A stretch of 64,000 bases of DNA, from the NCBI GenBank assembly GCA_013399115.1, contig VXAA01000604.1, positions 1,150,451 through 1,214,450 on the forward strand. The letters are read 5' to 3'. Position 1 is the first letter of the stretch. Each line of letters begins with the position of its first letter. Shown one piece after another: positions 13,303 to 25,593 of this stretch. The position numbers and the translations under genes were made by a program. Source of the DNA: Anseranas semipalmata. Its lineage: Eukaryota; Chordata; Aves; Anseriformes; Anseranatidae. Under the pieces are notes generated by a model, which did not search any database, was not told the DNA's origin, and saw only the letters and a program-made list of their open reading frames with translations.

Positions 13303-13394
13303 GGGCATGGTTTAGTGATGGAACTCGGTAGGTCAGGTTGGGCATAGTGGTCTTGAAAGTCTTTTCCAACCTCGATGATTACAATTCTGTGATG
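13303..13394 (+). mobile_element. CR1 LINE 3' tail fragment
   Basis: The sequence GGGCATGGTTTAGTGATGG, then TCTTGAAAGTCTTTTCCAAC and the end ATTCTGTGAT, is the diverged last 90 bp of a CR1 element. It has drifted more than the copy at 16050-16520. It lies in intron 5, with its end about 260 bp upstream of exon 6. Confidence 0.85.
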
Positions 13395-13652
13395 CTATAT
13401 ATGACATAGCTGAACACTGGGGCAAACTGGAAATTGTGGGCACTTTGGAGATAGCTCTGCTCCACCCTGCCACTAAACTGCCCCCATATAGCATGGCAGT
13501 TACTTGAGCGTAACATCTACTACATGCCCAGAGTGGCACAAGGAAGCCTGGAATGCAAACCAGGTCCATGTGATGGTGCAAGGAGGATGCGGCAGCACCA
13601 GCTGCTTGACTGGCTTTGGTCGGTAACTTTTTCTCCCCTCTGTTCTCTGCAG

Positions 13653-13840
13653 GCGATGAGGTGGGAGATTTTCCTTGCGGAGAGGAGCCTCCTGCCAGGC
13701 AGTGTGAGAGTGGGACCACCTGCAGGGAGTACTGGCAAGGGCCCAACTATGGCATCACCAACTTTGACAACATCCTCTTTGCTGTGCTCACTGTCTTCCA
13801 GTGCATCACCATGGAGGGATGGACCGACATCCTCTACAAT
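13653..13840 (+). CDS. CACNA1B: CACNA1B exon 6: domain I turret, pore helix and selectivity filter
   Basis: This 188-nt exon joins exon 5 through a split Gly codon and ends in phase 0. It encodes the rest of the extracellular turret ([18 protein letters not shown], then [14 protein letters not shown]) with three further cysteines. Next comes the pore helix ([16 protein letters not shown]) and the filter [10 protein letters not shown]. The Glu in TMEGW is the domain I member of the EEEE ring that makes the pore Ca2+-selective. The turret is the least conserved part and seems slightly shorter than the mammalian version as I remember it; this is recollection, not an alignment. The acceptor is AG at 13651-13652 after a TTTTTCTCCCC-type tract, and the donor is GTGAGT at 13841. 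A CR1 tail ends about 260 bp upstream. Confidence 0.96.
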
Positions 13841-13930
13841 GTGAGTCCGCTGATGGGGCTGTAAGACTCCTGGGGTGCTGATACGGCTGGCACTAGTTTG
13901 AGAAAGGTTGGGCAGGAAAAAAAAGTCAAT

Positions 13931-13977
13931 TAGTTTGTGCCTATTTTTTAGTTAGTGCCTTTCTAGTTTGTGCCTAT
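13931..13977 (+). repeat. Short direct repeat just after exon 6
   Basis: TAGTTTGTGCCTAT occurs at 13931-13944 and again at 13964-13977, with a partial copy (TTAGTGCCT) between, about 90 nt after the exon 6 donor. It is probably a small local duplication. Confidence 0.7.
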
Positions 13978-16049
13978 ATCTGTCGGGTGGATGGGAGAGC
14001 AGGAGTGTGTTCTCATAGTGTCCCAGGGGAAATCACTTACCAAATCAGATCATATGGGGTTGCAAAACCAGTGAACCAGTGACTCACTAATGTTTTGCAC
14101 CTGGAGGTTTCCTCTCTTGGTTGGGTCTAGCCTTTGTGATAGACTTTGTAATCTGCATCAACAACCAATGACAGCTGGATTTTTGCACTGAGATTCAGTG
14201 CTAATTTTGGCAACTCCAATACAATTTTACAAAGCCCTATCCATCACCTTGATGCCTGGCATGACTCTGTTGGCTATGGAGAAGACAGACCAGGCTGAAT
14301 TGCACCAGTATGGTCTCTGCTGCCTGCCCCTCCTGCAAACCAGAACCATGACTGTTGCAACGACACAAGGTCAAAACCTCTTGGTCAGTTTTATTTTAAA
14401 AAGAGTAGAGCAACCCCAAACAATTAGCAACAACTGAATGACTTTGTTATATTTCTGGCATTGTAATGCTCTCATTTGTGTCTGAAATTTATACTTGCGC
14501 TTTTGAGGTATCCTGACTTGAGGCAAGCACCTAGTCCTTGCCTTCTTTGTGGGCTAGGAAGTGATTTAAACAGGCTGGGAATAGATCCCTCCAGCTGGTT
14601 TCTGGCAGCTGTATCCTATTTTCTTGTGAAGTGTGGCCAGCCACTCTGGGTGTCATCAGGGACCTGTGTGCCTGTTGCAGACCTGTTTTCCCCAGCTTCA
14701 TGCTTTGCTTAGATCTTCCCATTTTTCCACAGTGGGTATAACAGGTCTGGAGGACAGTCCATCTGTTTTGTACTTCCATTTTTTATGGTAGTAAAGGACT
14801 TTATCAAGTACAGAGGCATGAAGGAGAGAGCACTTTCCAACTCATTTTAGGAACGATGATGATTTAGCAATGTATGGCTACACCAGCTGCTTCTTTCCGT
14901 TGACTGTAGAAGGAAGGACGGTCTGACAGCTCTGCATGGGTGATCTGACTTACCCCACCCTGTCTTAGCCAGAAGTGCCAGTGTGGAAAAATAACTACAG
15001 TAGGCTTTAATAGACCATTTCCCTAGCCAGTAGGACTACAAAACATTTGGTCTACTTCATTATAGACTCTGGACCCATGCTGGGCTTGTTTGCAGACCTT
15101 CCTGTGAGGGTTTCTGTAGCAACAGGAAAGTATTATTAATATCAGCCACAGTAAATTGCAAGGTACAATTCTGCTGTGTTTGAAGCCAATATATCTGATT
15201 TATTACCTTTACCATTTGTTGCTCTGTTCCTCCATTTCTTCCAAGTCTTTGTCTTAAAGTGATCTCTAGAAGGGCTCATTTCCCCATCGCATGCCCTCCC
15301 CTTGCCCTGAAACTTCATCACACAACCAGTTTCTCCTACTCTCATTCAACAACCCCGCTCCTTCCTTCTACTGCCAACTGTTGTAAGAAAAGCCCATTAG
15401 CATCCCAGTTAGAATTGATTAATCAATATGTGGTGTATTAGATCATCTTCTCCCAATCTGCCTTTTGTAGCACATGCAAAAAACAGAGCTTAGTACTGGG
15501 GTATTGATTTTGGGGGTTGCTTTGAAAATTATTATAGTATCATTTTAGATGTCCATTAATCTAGTTGGAAACAGATGTCCAGATGAGATGCAGTATGTAT
15601 TTGCTGTACAATGCCAGGCCTTGCCTGAGACCCCAGGTTAGGTTTTAATGGCTGGTGGATTCACATCTCCGATAGATATGAGGATCTCTGGACGGTCTAC
15701 TTGCAGAGTGGAGGATGAGCAGTGTGTGTAGTGCCACCGGACCACTTGGCAAGCTTCATGCAGCCAGTGCCAGCAGCCAGCTCTGTCCCTCTTCCTCGGC
15801 CCTCCCCTGCACACCGTCACCCCCTTCCTGTGCTGCTCTGCTTGCTGAAGAGCTGGCTGTGCTTTTGCAGGTTAGCAGCCAAGAAAAGGTGTGGGTGGAG
15901 AAGATCCACTCTGTGCACTCCTTAACTTTTTTCACAGCTTCAGTCATCTGCTGCTTTCTGGCTGCTTGGCTTTTATCTTGGTTTCTTCTGTGCCCACTCT
16001 AGATTTGTCAAATTTAAAAAGGAAACAAAAGCCCAAACCTTGCTGCAGC

Positions 16050-16520
16050 ATTGCAGCATTCGTGTCCAAAGAAAGGCAATAAAGCTGGTGAGGGGTCTGG
16101 AGAACGAGTCTTATGGGAAACGGCTGAGGGAGCTGGGGTTGTTTAGCCTGGAGAAGAGGAGGCTCAGGGGCGACCTGATTGTTCTCTACAGGAACCTTAA
16201 AGGAGGATGTAGTGAGGTGGGGATTGGTCTCTTCTCCCACGTGCCAGGTGATAGGACAAGGGGGAATGGGCTAAAGTTGCGCCAGGGGAGGTTTAGGTTG
16301 GATATTAGGAAAAACTTCTGTACTGAAAAGGTTGTGAGGCATTGGAACAGGCTGCCCAGGGAAGTGGTTGAGTCACCATCCCTGGAGGTGTTCAAAAGAC
16401 GTTTAGATGTAGAGCTTAGTGACATGGTTTAGTGGAGGACTTGGTAGTGTTAGGTTATAGGTTGGACTGAATGATCTTGGAGGTCTTTTGCAACCTAAAT
16501 CGTTCTGTGATTCTGTGATT
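16050..16520 (+). mobile_element. CR1 LINE, 5'-truncated copy with RT ORF C-terminus and 3' end
   Basis: The segment shows the standard bird CR1 3' portion: GGTCTGGAGAACGAGTC, GGAGCTGGGGTTGTTTAGCC, TGGAGAAGAGGAGGCTCAGG, TTGCGCCAGGGGAGGTT, GGCTGCCCAGGGAAGTGG and the tail GGAGGTCTTTTGCAACC, ending in the short ATTCTGTG repeat. In the + frame it still reads as the C-terminus of CR1 ORF2 ([20 protein letters not shown]) up to a stop near 16432, with no internal stop in about 120 codons. It is truncated at the 5' side, as almost all CR1 copies are, and cannot be mobile. It lies in intron 6 in the same direction as the host gene. The exact 5' border is uncertain by about 15 bp. Confidence 0.93.
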
Positions 16521-19500
16521 GCAAATCCAGCATGGCAAGTGTCTGTGGATGCAGGTTGCACACAGCTGCAGAGGCAGCAGGAGTGCAAAGTGTCAGTCCT
16601 TGCAGCACCAGCCAGCCCCGCATCTCATCAGTAATGCTGTTGGAATCAGCTGGCTTCCTACTGGAGCCATACTGGGTTATCATAAGATGTTGTCTCTTGT
16701 ATCTAGGAAAATTTTGCAGTGGTGGGGTGAATTTTCCTGCTAGGCCCAGCCTCTGGTCACGTCAAGAAAACCTGCATTCCCCTGGTGCAGGATCCTCATC
16801 AGAGCTGAGCTATGAACCTACTTCCAGTCTGTTGCTTAAGATTTGCAAAAGGCTGTGGGTGCAGTCTGTGTAAACTGTGACCATGCATTAATAAGGAAAA
16901 AAGCTGGTGTTTCTAACTAGAAACCAGGGAAGGCTGATCTTCCTTTACCCCTGCCATTGCATGACCACTGCCACAGGCTGGGTTTGCTTGGCTGGGGTAG
17001 GTTTGTTGCCTTGCTTTTGCAAACCCTTTCCCTTCCTGCTGTTAAAGGAAATGGCCCCACATGGGGTCCATTCTTAGGGCTGAAAGCCCTTTGATGCCAG
17101 GCGGTCTAGGACTGAGACCCATTATGGGGAAGTTGAGGTTACAGACTGCTTCCTCAGTGGGCCGTTAATTTCCTTCTGCAAAATAGTGATTGATTGATTG
17201 CCCTGCTCGGATGGGGCTTTGTTATTGCTCCTCATTTCCTGCTATGACCTTTGCTGTGGGGTGCGAAGAAAAGCTACGTTTTGTTCATTGCAGTCAGGAT
17301 GGCTGGGGTCAGTCACAGGGTGAGACGTGCTTTACCAGCTCAGCATTAACTTAACCAAGGGACAGAGCTGGCTCTGTCCTGAAAGCAGCTTAGATGGAAA
17401 AACAAGTCTGCTAGGTCTGTGGTGGCAACAGGCAAGCTGAAGAGTTTGCTGTAAACCAATGCTCAGGAAAGAGGGAGCTTGGGATTGAGTTTGATGGTTT
17501 GGCTCAGGTCTTTCCAGGAGTTCCAGGGAGAGTTTTTGTGAGGGCTATTTAGTTATTTCCAAAGGGTTGAGATGGCTTCACATGTGGTACAGATGCAGTC
17601 TTCATACAGATTTAGAGAAAAATACCATCAAAGGCAAGGCTTTGCAGTAAGTAATCTACCTTGTAAATATTCACTCTTTGTCCTGTGATAAATTGAGGAA
17701 TTAGGAGGGCAGGGAGAATGCTAGTTCACAAATCTCAGCCCAATTTTTCCTTGCTGATCCACTGTTTGTACTTTCACAGAGGTTCATTTTAATTGGAGCC
17801 AATGAAAGCTTTCTAGCAAGACTTTATCGGGAAGGTGATTTATGCTTGAAGCAAAAAGACTGAATCATCAATCAGGTGAAATGCTTTGAGAATAAGCTGG
17901 GGAAAACTCCTTCCTGAATCAGCAGCGCAATAGCATCAGAGCAATATCTCCAAACAAGTGCTTCTGTGAGCCGCAGATTTGTCAGCTGTGGACTGTTTCT
18001 ACTCAAAAAGGTCCAAGGAGCAACAGGTTATTTAGGGAAGTTACTGTGTCCCGAGGACAGGAGACAAGGAAGCACATTTTCTCTTGCAAATGAAGTGCAT
18101 TCTAGGCTTCAGCATGATCTTGGGAAAGCATGAAAACAGACTAAATTATTTTTTCCACTGTGAGAGGACTAAGTGTCACAGTCCAGTGTTTTGAACAGTT
18201 CTTTTCTTCAGTGTAGCCCAGTGCAGACAGATCAGAGATCCCTGAAGTACAGGCAGAGCATCTTCTGGACTGGGAAATTTACCTAGAGCACCAGCTCACT
18301 GTGGGCAGCAATGCTGCTCGAGTGCAAGATGCTCTGGGGTAGCAAACCCAATTTTTTTTTCTGCAGCTGGGACTAGTTTCGTCCCAAGGCAGTCTAGCGA
18401 CAGTTGTGCCTCTCAGCAACGTGGACCAGCCCAGCCACTGCGCTGGGCTGATGCAACCATCCTGCACCCTAGTTTGGTGGTGCTGATATGGGGCTCTGTA
18501 CTGGGCTCTGCTGCTCAGGATAGGCTCTTCCCATGGTAAGTAATGTTCACCTGGAACATCACACCAGGAGTGATGTAAAACAGCAGGGGTTGCAGTGTCT
18601 GCTTCACTTGTGCCTTACAGCACCATTACTGAGATAAGTAGTAATTGGTGATCAGATTGTCTCTTGGGACCACTATGTAAATGTATTAATTAGTATTTTA
18701 ATATGCTAAGTATTACCATGCTGCACTTGTTCCCATGCTGTAAGTGTAGCTGTCTGATGACAACCAGTGGCTGCTGGATCTTGAGAATGTTAGCACTGCT
18801 GAGGGACAAGAACACTTCCAGTGATAGCCTCCAAGTTGTTGGCAAACTAAGGTGCAGAGACTAAGTAAAGAAAACTGAGGCTGAGTACTGGGGACATACG
18901 TGGAGGTGGGACAAAATAATGCAGATAGTTGTTCAGCAAGAGAAGATACGGTGCCCTGGCATGCGAGCCCTTTAAAACCAGGGCAGATAAAGCTCTCAAG
19001 AACATTCTGGTTGAGGTAAATCTGTCCTGACCTTCCTCTATGTATAGTTCTCAAATTAAATAGTGGTATTTTGGATCATCTTGTTCATGCTGAGTGTTTA
19101 TGAATGACAGTGACTCTTCTCTTGCATACTGCTAATATAGGCCGTGTTTGGAGGTATAACTGTTTTTAAAGAGATGATAGTGTAATTCCTGGTTTTCTCT
19201 CTATAGCAATGGTTCTCAGCTTTTCCCATGCAAGAACCTTCTCATCCATCATGAGACACTCTCCTGCCTTCAGTGCTTATTTCTGTGGGAACCTCATCTT
19301 GTTTTGCAAAGTGAGAAAAGCCAGAGAAGTCTTGTGCCTGCCTACGAACTCCCCAGTGTAAAATGTTGTTTTACTATCCTATGTAGAAGCATCAATTACT
19401 TTACAGAGCCTGTAACTAGATGTGAGAGAGACACTGATAACCTTAAATGAGATAGCTACGCTAGACCTAATACCATAGCTGTGCTTAGTTGGGCTCAATA

Positions 19501-22500
19501 CTTTTCGTTATACACTCAGTGGTTCGGGAAGGTGTTTGAACTCTGCGCTGTGGTCATCGCACAGCTAGCCCCAGTGATGGTACCTCGTACGTACCCCTCT
19601 GCGAGGTGCAGTCGTGCCTTCGCAGTGGAGGTGCGGGCAGAGTTTCCAAGAAGCTGAGGAGCGTGGTTTGGAGCTTTGTGGTTCCAGTTCTCCTACAGAA
19701 AATCATGGGTCAAACCTGAAGCTGGTAGAAGTCTTGATGTTGACTTTCAAAGAGCTGGGCTTTCACCTTTTATCTGTTCTCTGCAGGAGCTCAAAGATAC
19801 ATGGTGGAATTTGCTTTGCAAAATAGGGACTCCTTGCAGGAAAGGAGAAATGTCAAAGTGTACACTCGCTCTCTTTTGATCTTAATGGCAAGAGATTTTC
19901 CTGTTTCTTCTATTTTCTACTGTCAAATATTAGTGTCCAGTGGGTATTTCAAGACTGTGGACTGGGCCTAACCTAATATGCTTGTAAGTAGGAACGAGAA
20001 GTTCAAATAAAATGTAAGTTTACCCTAAATTGGATCCCAGCTAGAACTATACCCTCACTGAATTTAGAATAGCTTATGATTCACTTGGTATTTTTCATTC
20101 TCTTTTGTGTCTTTCAATTTCCTGATTCCTATAAAGATACAGAAAGGGAAGGTCAGGATGTAATTATTGTTCTATCTCCAGCCCAACCCAGAGGTGGAGG
20201 ATGTGTTGGAACTTGCAGGGTCAGAAGAGAAACTATTTTACCTGGTTGTTTGGAGAGCTCACATGAGTTTCTGGGGGCATTTATCTAGAAAGATCGAGTC
20301 ATTGGCACTCAGTCTGTTATCAGACACAGCTGTGAGTTGAGGTACCAAAGGTGCTGCTGGGATGTTCCTCAGGAGGCATCTGGATGGGACTAGCACTGGC
20401 TGTCCGGACCATGAGATCGTTTCCTGTGCAAAGCTCTCCAAGAAGGTGGAGGAAAGGTACAGACAAACGTGGAACAGAAAGGAGAAGGGGAATAGATAAC
20501 ATAAAGCAACATCCCCTCGCCTTGGAGAGTCGGTGTTAGGTTCCTCTTGGCTCATTGCCTGCTTGTGAAATTCCTCCTGGGACGGAGAGCCCCCATGCTT
20601 TCAGGCACCTCTTAAACCTGTCAGTTAAGGCTTAGAAGTGACTTAAGTGGCTTTTTTTGCTGGTCATTTGCTCATGATTGTGGTTTCCTGTGAGGTTATG
20701 CACTTGCCTTTGTTAATGTGCGACTGTCATGCCTACTTCAGTGTAGCAGCAAATGCAAGAGCAAACCCCGTGGGACTATGTGGAGGTGGCTTTGAAACTG
20801 CTCTTCTCTCCTAATACGCCTAATGTACTGTTGTCTGCTGTCTGTTAGCAGTGACCTGCAGCCAGTCTACTAAAGCACAAAGCCATAATAGCTAGGTACT
20901 GAGCTGGATGAGAATAAATGGGGCTCTGTTTGCAATGCTATTTGTGTGTCCTGGGGCTGGCAGCCTGTGGTGTCAGTGGCTGAGGGGATGTGTGATGGTT
21001 CGGTCTCCTATGCTCATGTTTTGTGTGCGTGCATCAGCTCTCCTCGTTCTGAATTAACGTTTTGAGGAATAAAACTGTTTAGCCAGCAAAAGCATGGCAA
21101 GCCAGGAAAAGGGGAAAGATATTGGCTAAAGTGCTTTCTTTACATTTTCAGCAGGAAGAATAAGGAAGGGTTTTGTTTTACCACCCTGAATCATATGGCA
21201 CACTTCTGATAGGGTTTCTTTTTTATGCTGCATTCTGTGTTGTGTGTGAGGGGCAAGATCTGTTCCACTTGGATCTGGGGTGCCAGGACCTGGGGCCGGA
21301 AAAAAGCTGTACCCACAAAGCCAGAGCGCTTGGCTTTAGCAGCTGCACAACAGCAACACGACCACAGTGCAGCATTAAAAAAGGATGCTCTGCCTTCACT
21401 TTGGCTGTCTGATACTGTGTTGCATGAGCTGAAATGCTGTCTGCAAACACAGCATTTGCCTGCAAGCTGGAATGTGAGTGCAGGAGTACATATATAGTGC
21501 AAAACTCCCCATAGGGCTGTCTAGGGGTCAGATTACTCCTGGGACCAGGTGTTCACCAATGCTAAACTTCTATCATCACTGTGAGGTTGCTCTGGGAAAT
21601 GCACTGAGCGCTGAGGGAGATGCCCAGGCCCAAGCAGTGGTTACAGAGCTGGCAGCGCGCATGCAATGCATGCTGGAGTCATGCACTTAATGGATGTGGG
21701 AGCTGAGCTTCTGTGCCAGGCTTAGGTGCTGTGTGGATGCAATCATGCTGTTTTCCTCCCTGCAGTTTCATAAAGAAGGGAAAATCCCCTAATGTTGTTA
21801 GTGTTAAATTGTATTTACTATTCAGTTAGGATGACTGTAATCTGCTAATATGAATCAGCCATCTTCTATGCGCGCACAAGGGTGATGGATAATTCCCAGC
21901 CTCTCACTGCTGCTGTGGGGGTAGTGTTGATTCCTGGTGTTTTGGTATGACCAACCACTTACAGGAAAATTGGGCAGCAATGGCAGGATTCGGAGCAGGG
22001 AGCCGGGAGTCTGGCAGCAGCTCTGAGTGCAGGATTGGTGCAACAGTAAAATAGCTGTGGGGCAAGAAGGGAGAAGCCTTCCTTGTTCCCTACTGCTCAA
22101 CTGAGGCTGTGGGTCAGTGCTTGTGCCCAACGGGTACTGGAAGTCTGCAGAAGGTGGGGACCTACTTAGGAATGACCAAGCCTTTGCAAGAAAAGCACAG
22201 AACAGATCAGCTAAGCTTTTAATTCCAGCACAAAACCATGTTGGGAAGTTCTGGCTGCAGCCTTGCCATGTCTGAAACTGATCCCAATGGAGAGAGCCTG
22301 CAAGTGGTCTGGGCATTGTCCATGCCCCATTTACACCTCTTCTGAGGTCTTGAATGGGTTGAGGCATAGACATTCTTCCAGCTAGTTGTAGAGGTGTGGA
22401 TTTCACCCATGCTTCCCGCTGGCTTTAAGCCTGTTCCATCCTCATTGTGTCGTTGCAATATATGTTTGGTTTGAGTAATGGGGAGGATTATTACTGTGTG

Positions 22501-25003
22501 GGAAAATGGATCTTTTAGGTTAATATTCATTCATTTAGATTGTTATTGTCACTTGATTGTGACAGACGCATAGTCCTCAGCTTCTTCCCCAGGTTTCAAA
22601 AATTCTTGTATAAACAGAACCACCTACTGTTTGTATCCTGCTGCTGATCAGAAACCTAATGGCAACATGAAAATAACCAAACTTCTCCATGCATTAACCC
22701 TCCCAGAACTCCATGTCCAAACCATCCCAAGCATCTTGTTCTTGAGCAGAAGGTGGATTGGATTTCTCACTCGCATTTTCCCCAGAGAGAGATCTAACAC
22801 CAGGCTTTGGAGTAGCATGTTCGTTACTAATGAGACCTAGCTGGATGTATATAACATAGCAGTATAATAATTTGGTGTGTTTGTCAACAGGCTTATAGTT
22901 CAACTGAAAATCCCTTGGAGATCACAGAATGAGCAGCACAACCTTTACCTGCTCAGCTGAATTTCTCTGCTGGCCCCTGTGAGACAAAACTATGTGGTAA
23001 ATGGGGGAATCTGTACACCTGATGGGGCCTGTGTGGGATGATGATCCATCTGTACAACAGTCTTCTGCTCTAAACTCTGCCTTGGCTGATATCCATTTAT
23101 TCATGCTTTCCTCCCCCTCCTCCTGGATCTGGGAGGGCCGTAGGGCCTGTTTGCCAAAGGGCTGAAGTCCCAGATCTTTTAGAGATGCAGTGTTACTGTA
23201 AGGCATGCTTTGTATGCTTCCTCATCCAGAAAGTTTTTTATAAACCCAAAGTTGTTATAACAGAAAACAGGGAGCTCGTCTAAGGTTAAAGTGGCTTTGA
23301 AATATCTAGATGCTAAGACAGGTTTGATGCATTTCTCTGACCATGCCCGGGTCTCCATCCATCTGGAAAAGCAGACTGTCTGACCCCAAGCCAGCATGGA
23401 AGTTCTCTCTAAGGCTAAAAGGATTGGGACGTTTCAGCCCTGATTCAGCAGATTACTCTGTTCAGAAAACCACTTGAACAAATGTATAAAGTTGAGAAAG
23501 GGTTTAAGTGCCTCACTGAATTTTCTGCATTTTATTTAATGTCTCCATGAAGATATATTCAAAATGACTGTGGGGCAGCCACCCCCAGGCTTTAATAGGA
23601 GACGTTTAACATACATACCAGAAGAGTGACATACATCATGCAAACTGAAAAAGCCCTTTCAACAGAGCAATTGCTCTCTGAAAAGAAGTGAAAATCTCTC
23701 CAAACAACAGCTTAATCATCTGTGCTTGCCAAGAAGTGAAAACTCCAGCTGAAGAAATTCACTTGCAGCTTGACAACATCACAGCAGCGGGGGCACAAGC
23801 AGCTCTCTTATGTGCCCAGTGATTGGTTTCCTACAAAGGGAAAGAAAGGCAGCTGGGTGCTTTCAGAAGCATGCCAGCCTGTTTATGCCATGACTACTAC
23901 ATCTGTGCTTGAAGTGGAAGAGAATAACAGAACACTTCTTTTAAAAAATAAAAAAAAGTGGGGACTTTTTTTTTGCTCTTGTAGTCCCTACGGCTACCCA
24001 AAATCCCTATGGCTCGGTGCTCCTGCAGAAGAGGCTGGATGTGCATGGGCTTCAGCAGAATGTGTCTTTGCTCTTTGATCTGCAGACCACGAGCCCCGGG
24101 GACAGGTGATGAACAGAAGCAGGCAGGAGCCTGGCTACTGTAATGGGTACAACGGTGGTGGACTGGGGTCGTGTTGTCTCCAGGCAGCTCGGCAGGGGGA
24201 TGCGTGGGATTCTCGGTGTGTGGGTGCAGGAGAGGTTGGAGATGCTGGGCACAGGAACTGCACAGATGGTGGTATCGGGGCTGTTTTCTGTGTTAAGTCA
24301 GCAGTAGGGAGGCAGGTAGGGTTGGGGCAGAGATCTTCCGTGTTCAACCTGTTGGCACATCTCATGAGGGTGCTACAACAAAGCGCAAGGTGGAGCTGCT
24401 CTTCGGCAGAAGGTGCCATCGTTCTCCTTTGCCTGTGTTCAGGGTCAGCGCTCAGGAGATTCCAGCCTTCCTCCTTCTTTCTCCTCCAACAGATAACATT
24501 CCCATTCTTTCTTGAATTCCTTGTGCCAAAGTCCAGTAGGCACTCTGCTGCTCTCTTACAGGAGGAAATTGCCCAGTGAGTATGGAAAGCAACATAACTG
24601 CTCGTGAAACAAGAGAAACTCTAGATCCACCTTGTCTGGTGTCCAGGCTGAGAAGTCATGCTAAAGTGAGAGGCTGTCTGCATGGGGTTGGAGCCATGCA
24701 GGAGCTCAGGGTATAGCCCATTGAATTGGCTGTTATGCTGTCATTTAGCTGGATTAAACCAGTCAGCATTTAGCTGGATTTAAAACATATGCTCATTTGC
24801 TTCTCAACGGAGAAGCAGGTAAATTTGGAGCAATTGTGCTGTGCAGGGCTTGTGGTGCCACAGCCAGCTGTTGAGCTCACTGATCAGAGATCAGCTGCTT
24901 GCAGGACCAGGGAGTAATTATAGGGACAGTGTGAGGTGTGGGGAGACCTGGCAGAGACCAAGCTTGCACAGCTGCTCTGTACGGCATGGGAGGAAGCCAA
25001 GGC

Positions 25004-25022
25004 AAAAAAAAAAAAAAAAAAA
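25004..25022 (+). repeat. Poly-A run in intron 6
   Basis: Nineteen consecutive A with no recognisable retroposed sequence in front of it. Confidence 0.9.
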
Positions 25023-25540
25023 GGGGATATTTCCAGCTTCTTTGAGACATTTCCTAACAGGACAGGTGTAATTTGAAGTGTTAGACCTTGCCTGGCTTTT
25101 AATAAATCATCTGCTGATCAACACAACCAAAAAGCTGGGTACATCTGTTTATTTTAGGGTTAGTTTGTTTATGAACATGGTCTGCAGCAAAATCTTTTGC
25201 TGAGTGGCCCATGAGTGCCCCTCCCAGTGAACACTCTTGGAATATGGAGAACAGCTTTGGGCCAGTTTCATAATTTTCCGGAGATTTAATGAATTTATAC
25301 CATAGTAAATAATTTCACACTTAAGATTTGGAATCTCTCAGATGGTTTTCATTCAAATTTGGAACAATCTGGCAATTCTTATGGTTAAGAAAAGTGTGTA
25401 TTTTGTTTTCCTTTAGCAGACAATCCTTCCCTATTTAAAGCATCTGCATAAAACTTTGCAAAACATCTTTAGGTGGAGCAGAGAGGACCTTGACCAATTG
25501 TCATTTTTTTTGGTCTGAAACAGGAAGATTGTGGTGATTT

Positions 25541-25593
25541 AGGTTGGACTAGGTGATCTTGGAGGTCTTTTCCAACCTAAATGGTTCTGTGAT
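25541..25593 (+). mobile_element. CR1 LINE short 3' tail fragment
   Basis: The sequence GGTTGGACTAGGTGATCTTG, then GAGGTCTTTTCCAACC and TTCTGTGAT, is the terminal 50 bp of a CR1 element, well preserved and strongly truncated. It is in intron 6, sense orientation. Confidence 0.88.

Larger units (their letters stand above)
9497..13652 (+). other. CACNA1B: Intron 5 of CACNA1B (4,156 bp)
   Basis: The intron runs from GTGAGA to TCTCTGCAG. It contains a short CA repeat at 10211-10220, a CpG-dense patch at 11215-11475, a short CA tract near 12472-12482, and a CR1 3' tail at 13303-13394 close to exon 6. There is no credible open reading frame. Confidence 0.85.

Noticed and set aside
21855..22406. 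Antisense open frame of 183 codons in intron 6
   Set aside because: No homology recognised and no transposon motifs; treated as a chance ORF.
24742..24782. Tandem-like repeat of ATTTAGCTGGATT
   Set aside because: Only two imperfect copies about 26 nt apart, with no array; not a CRISPR or satellite.
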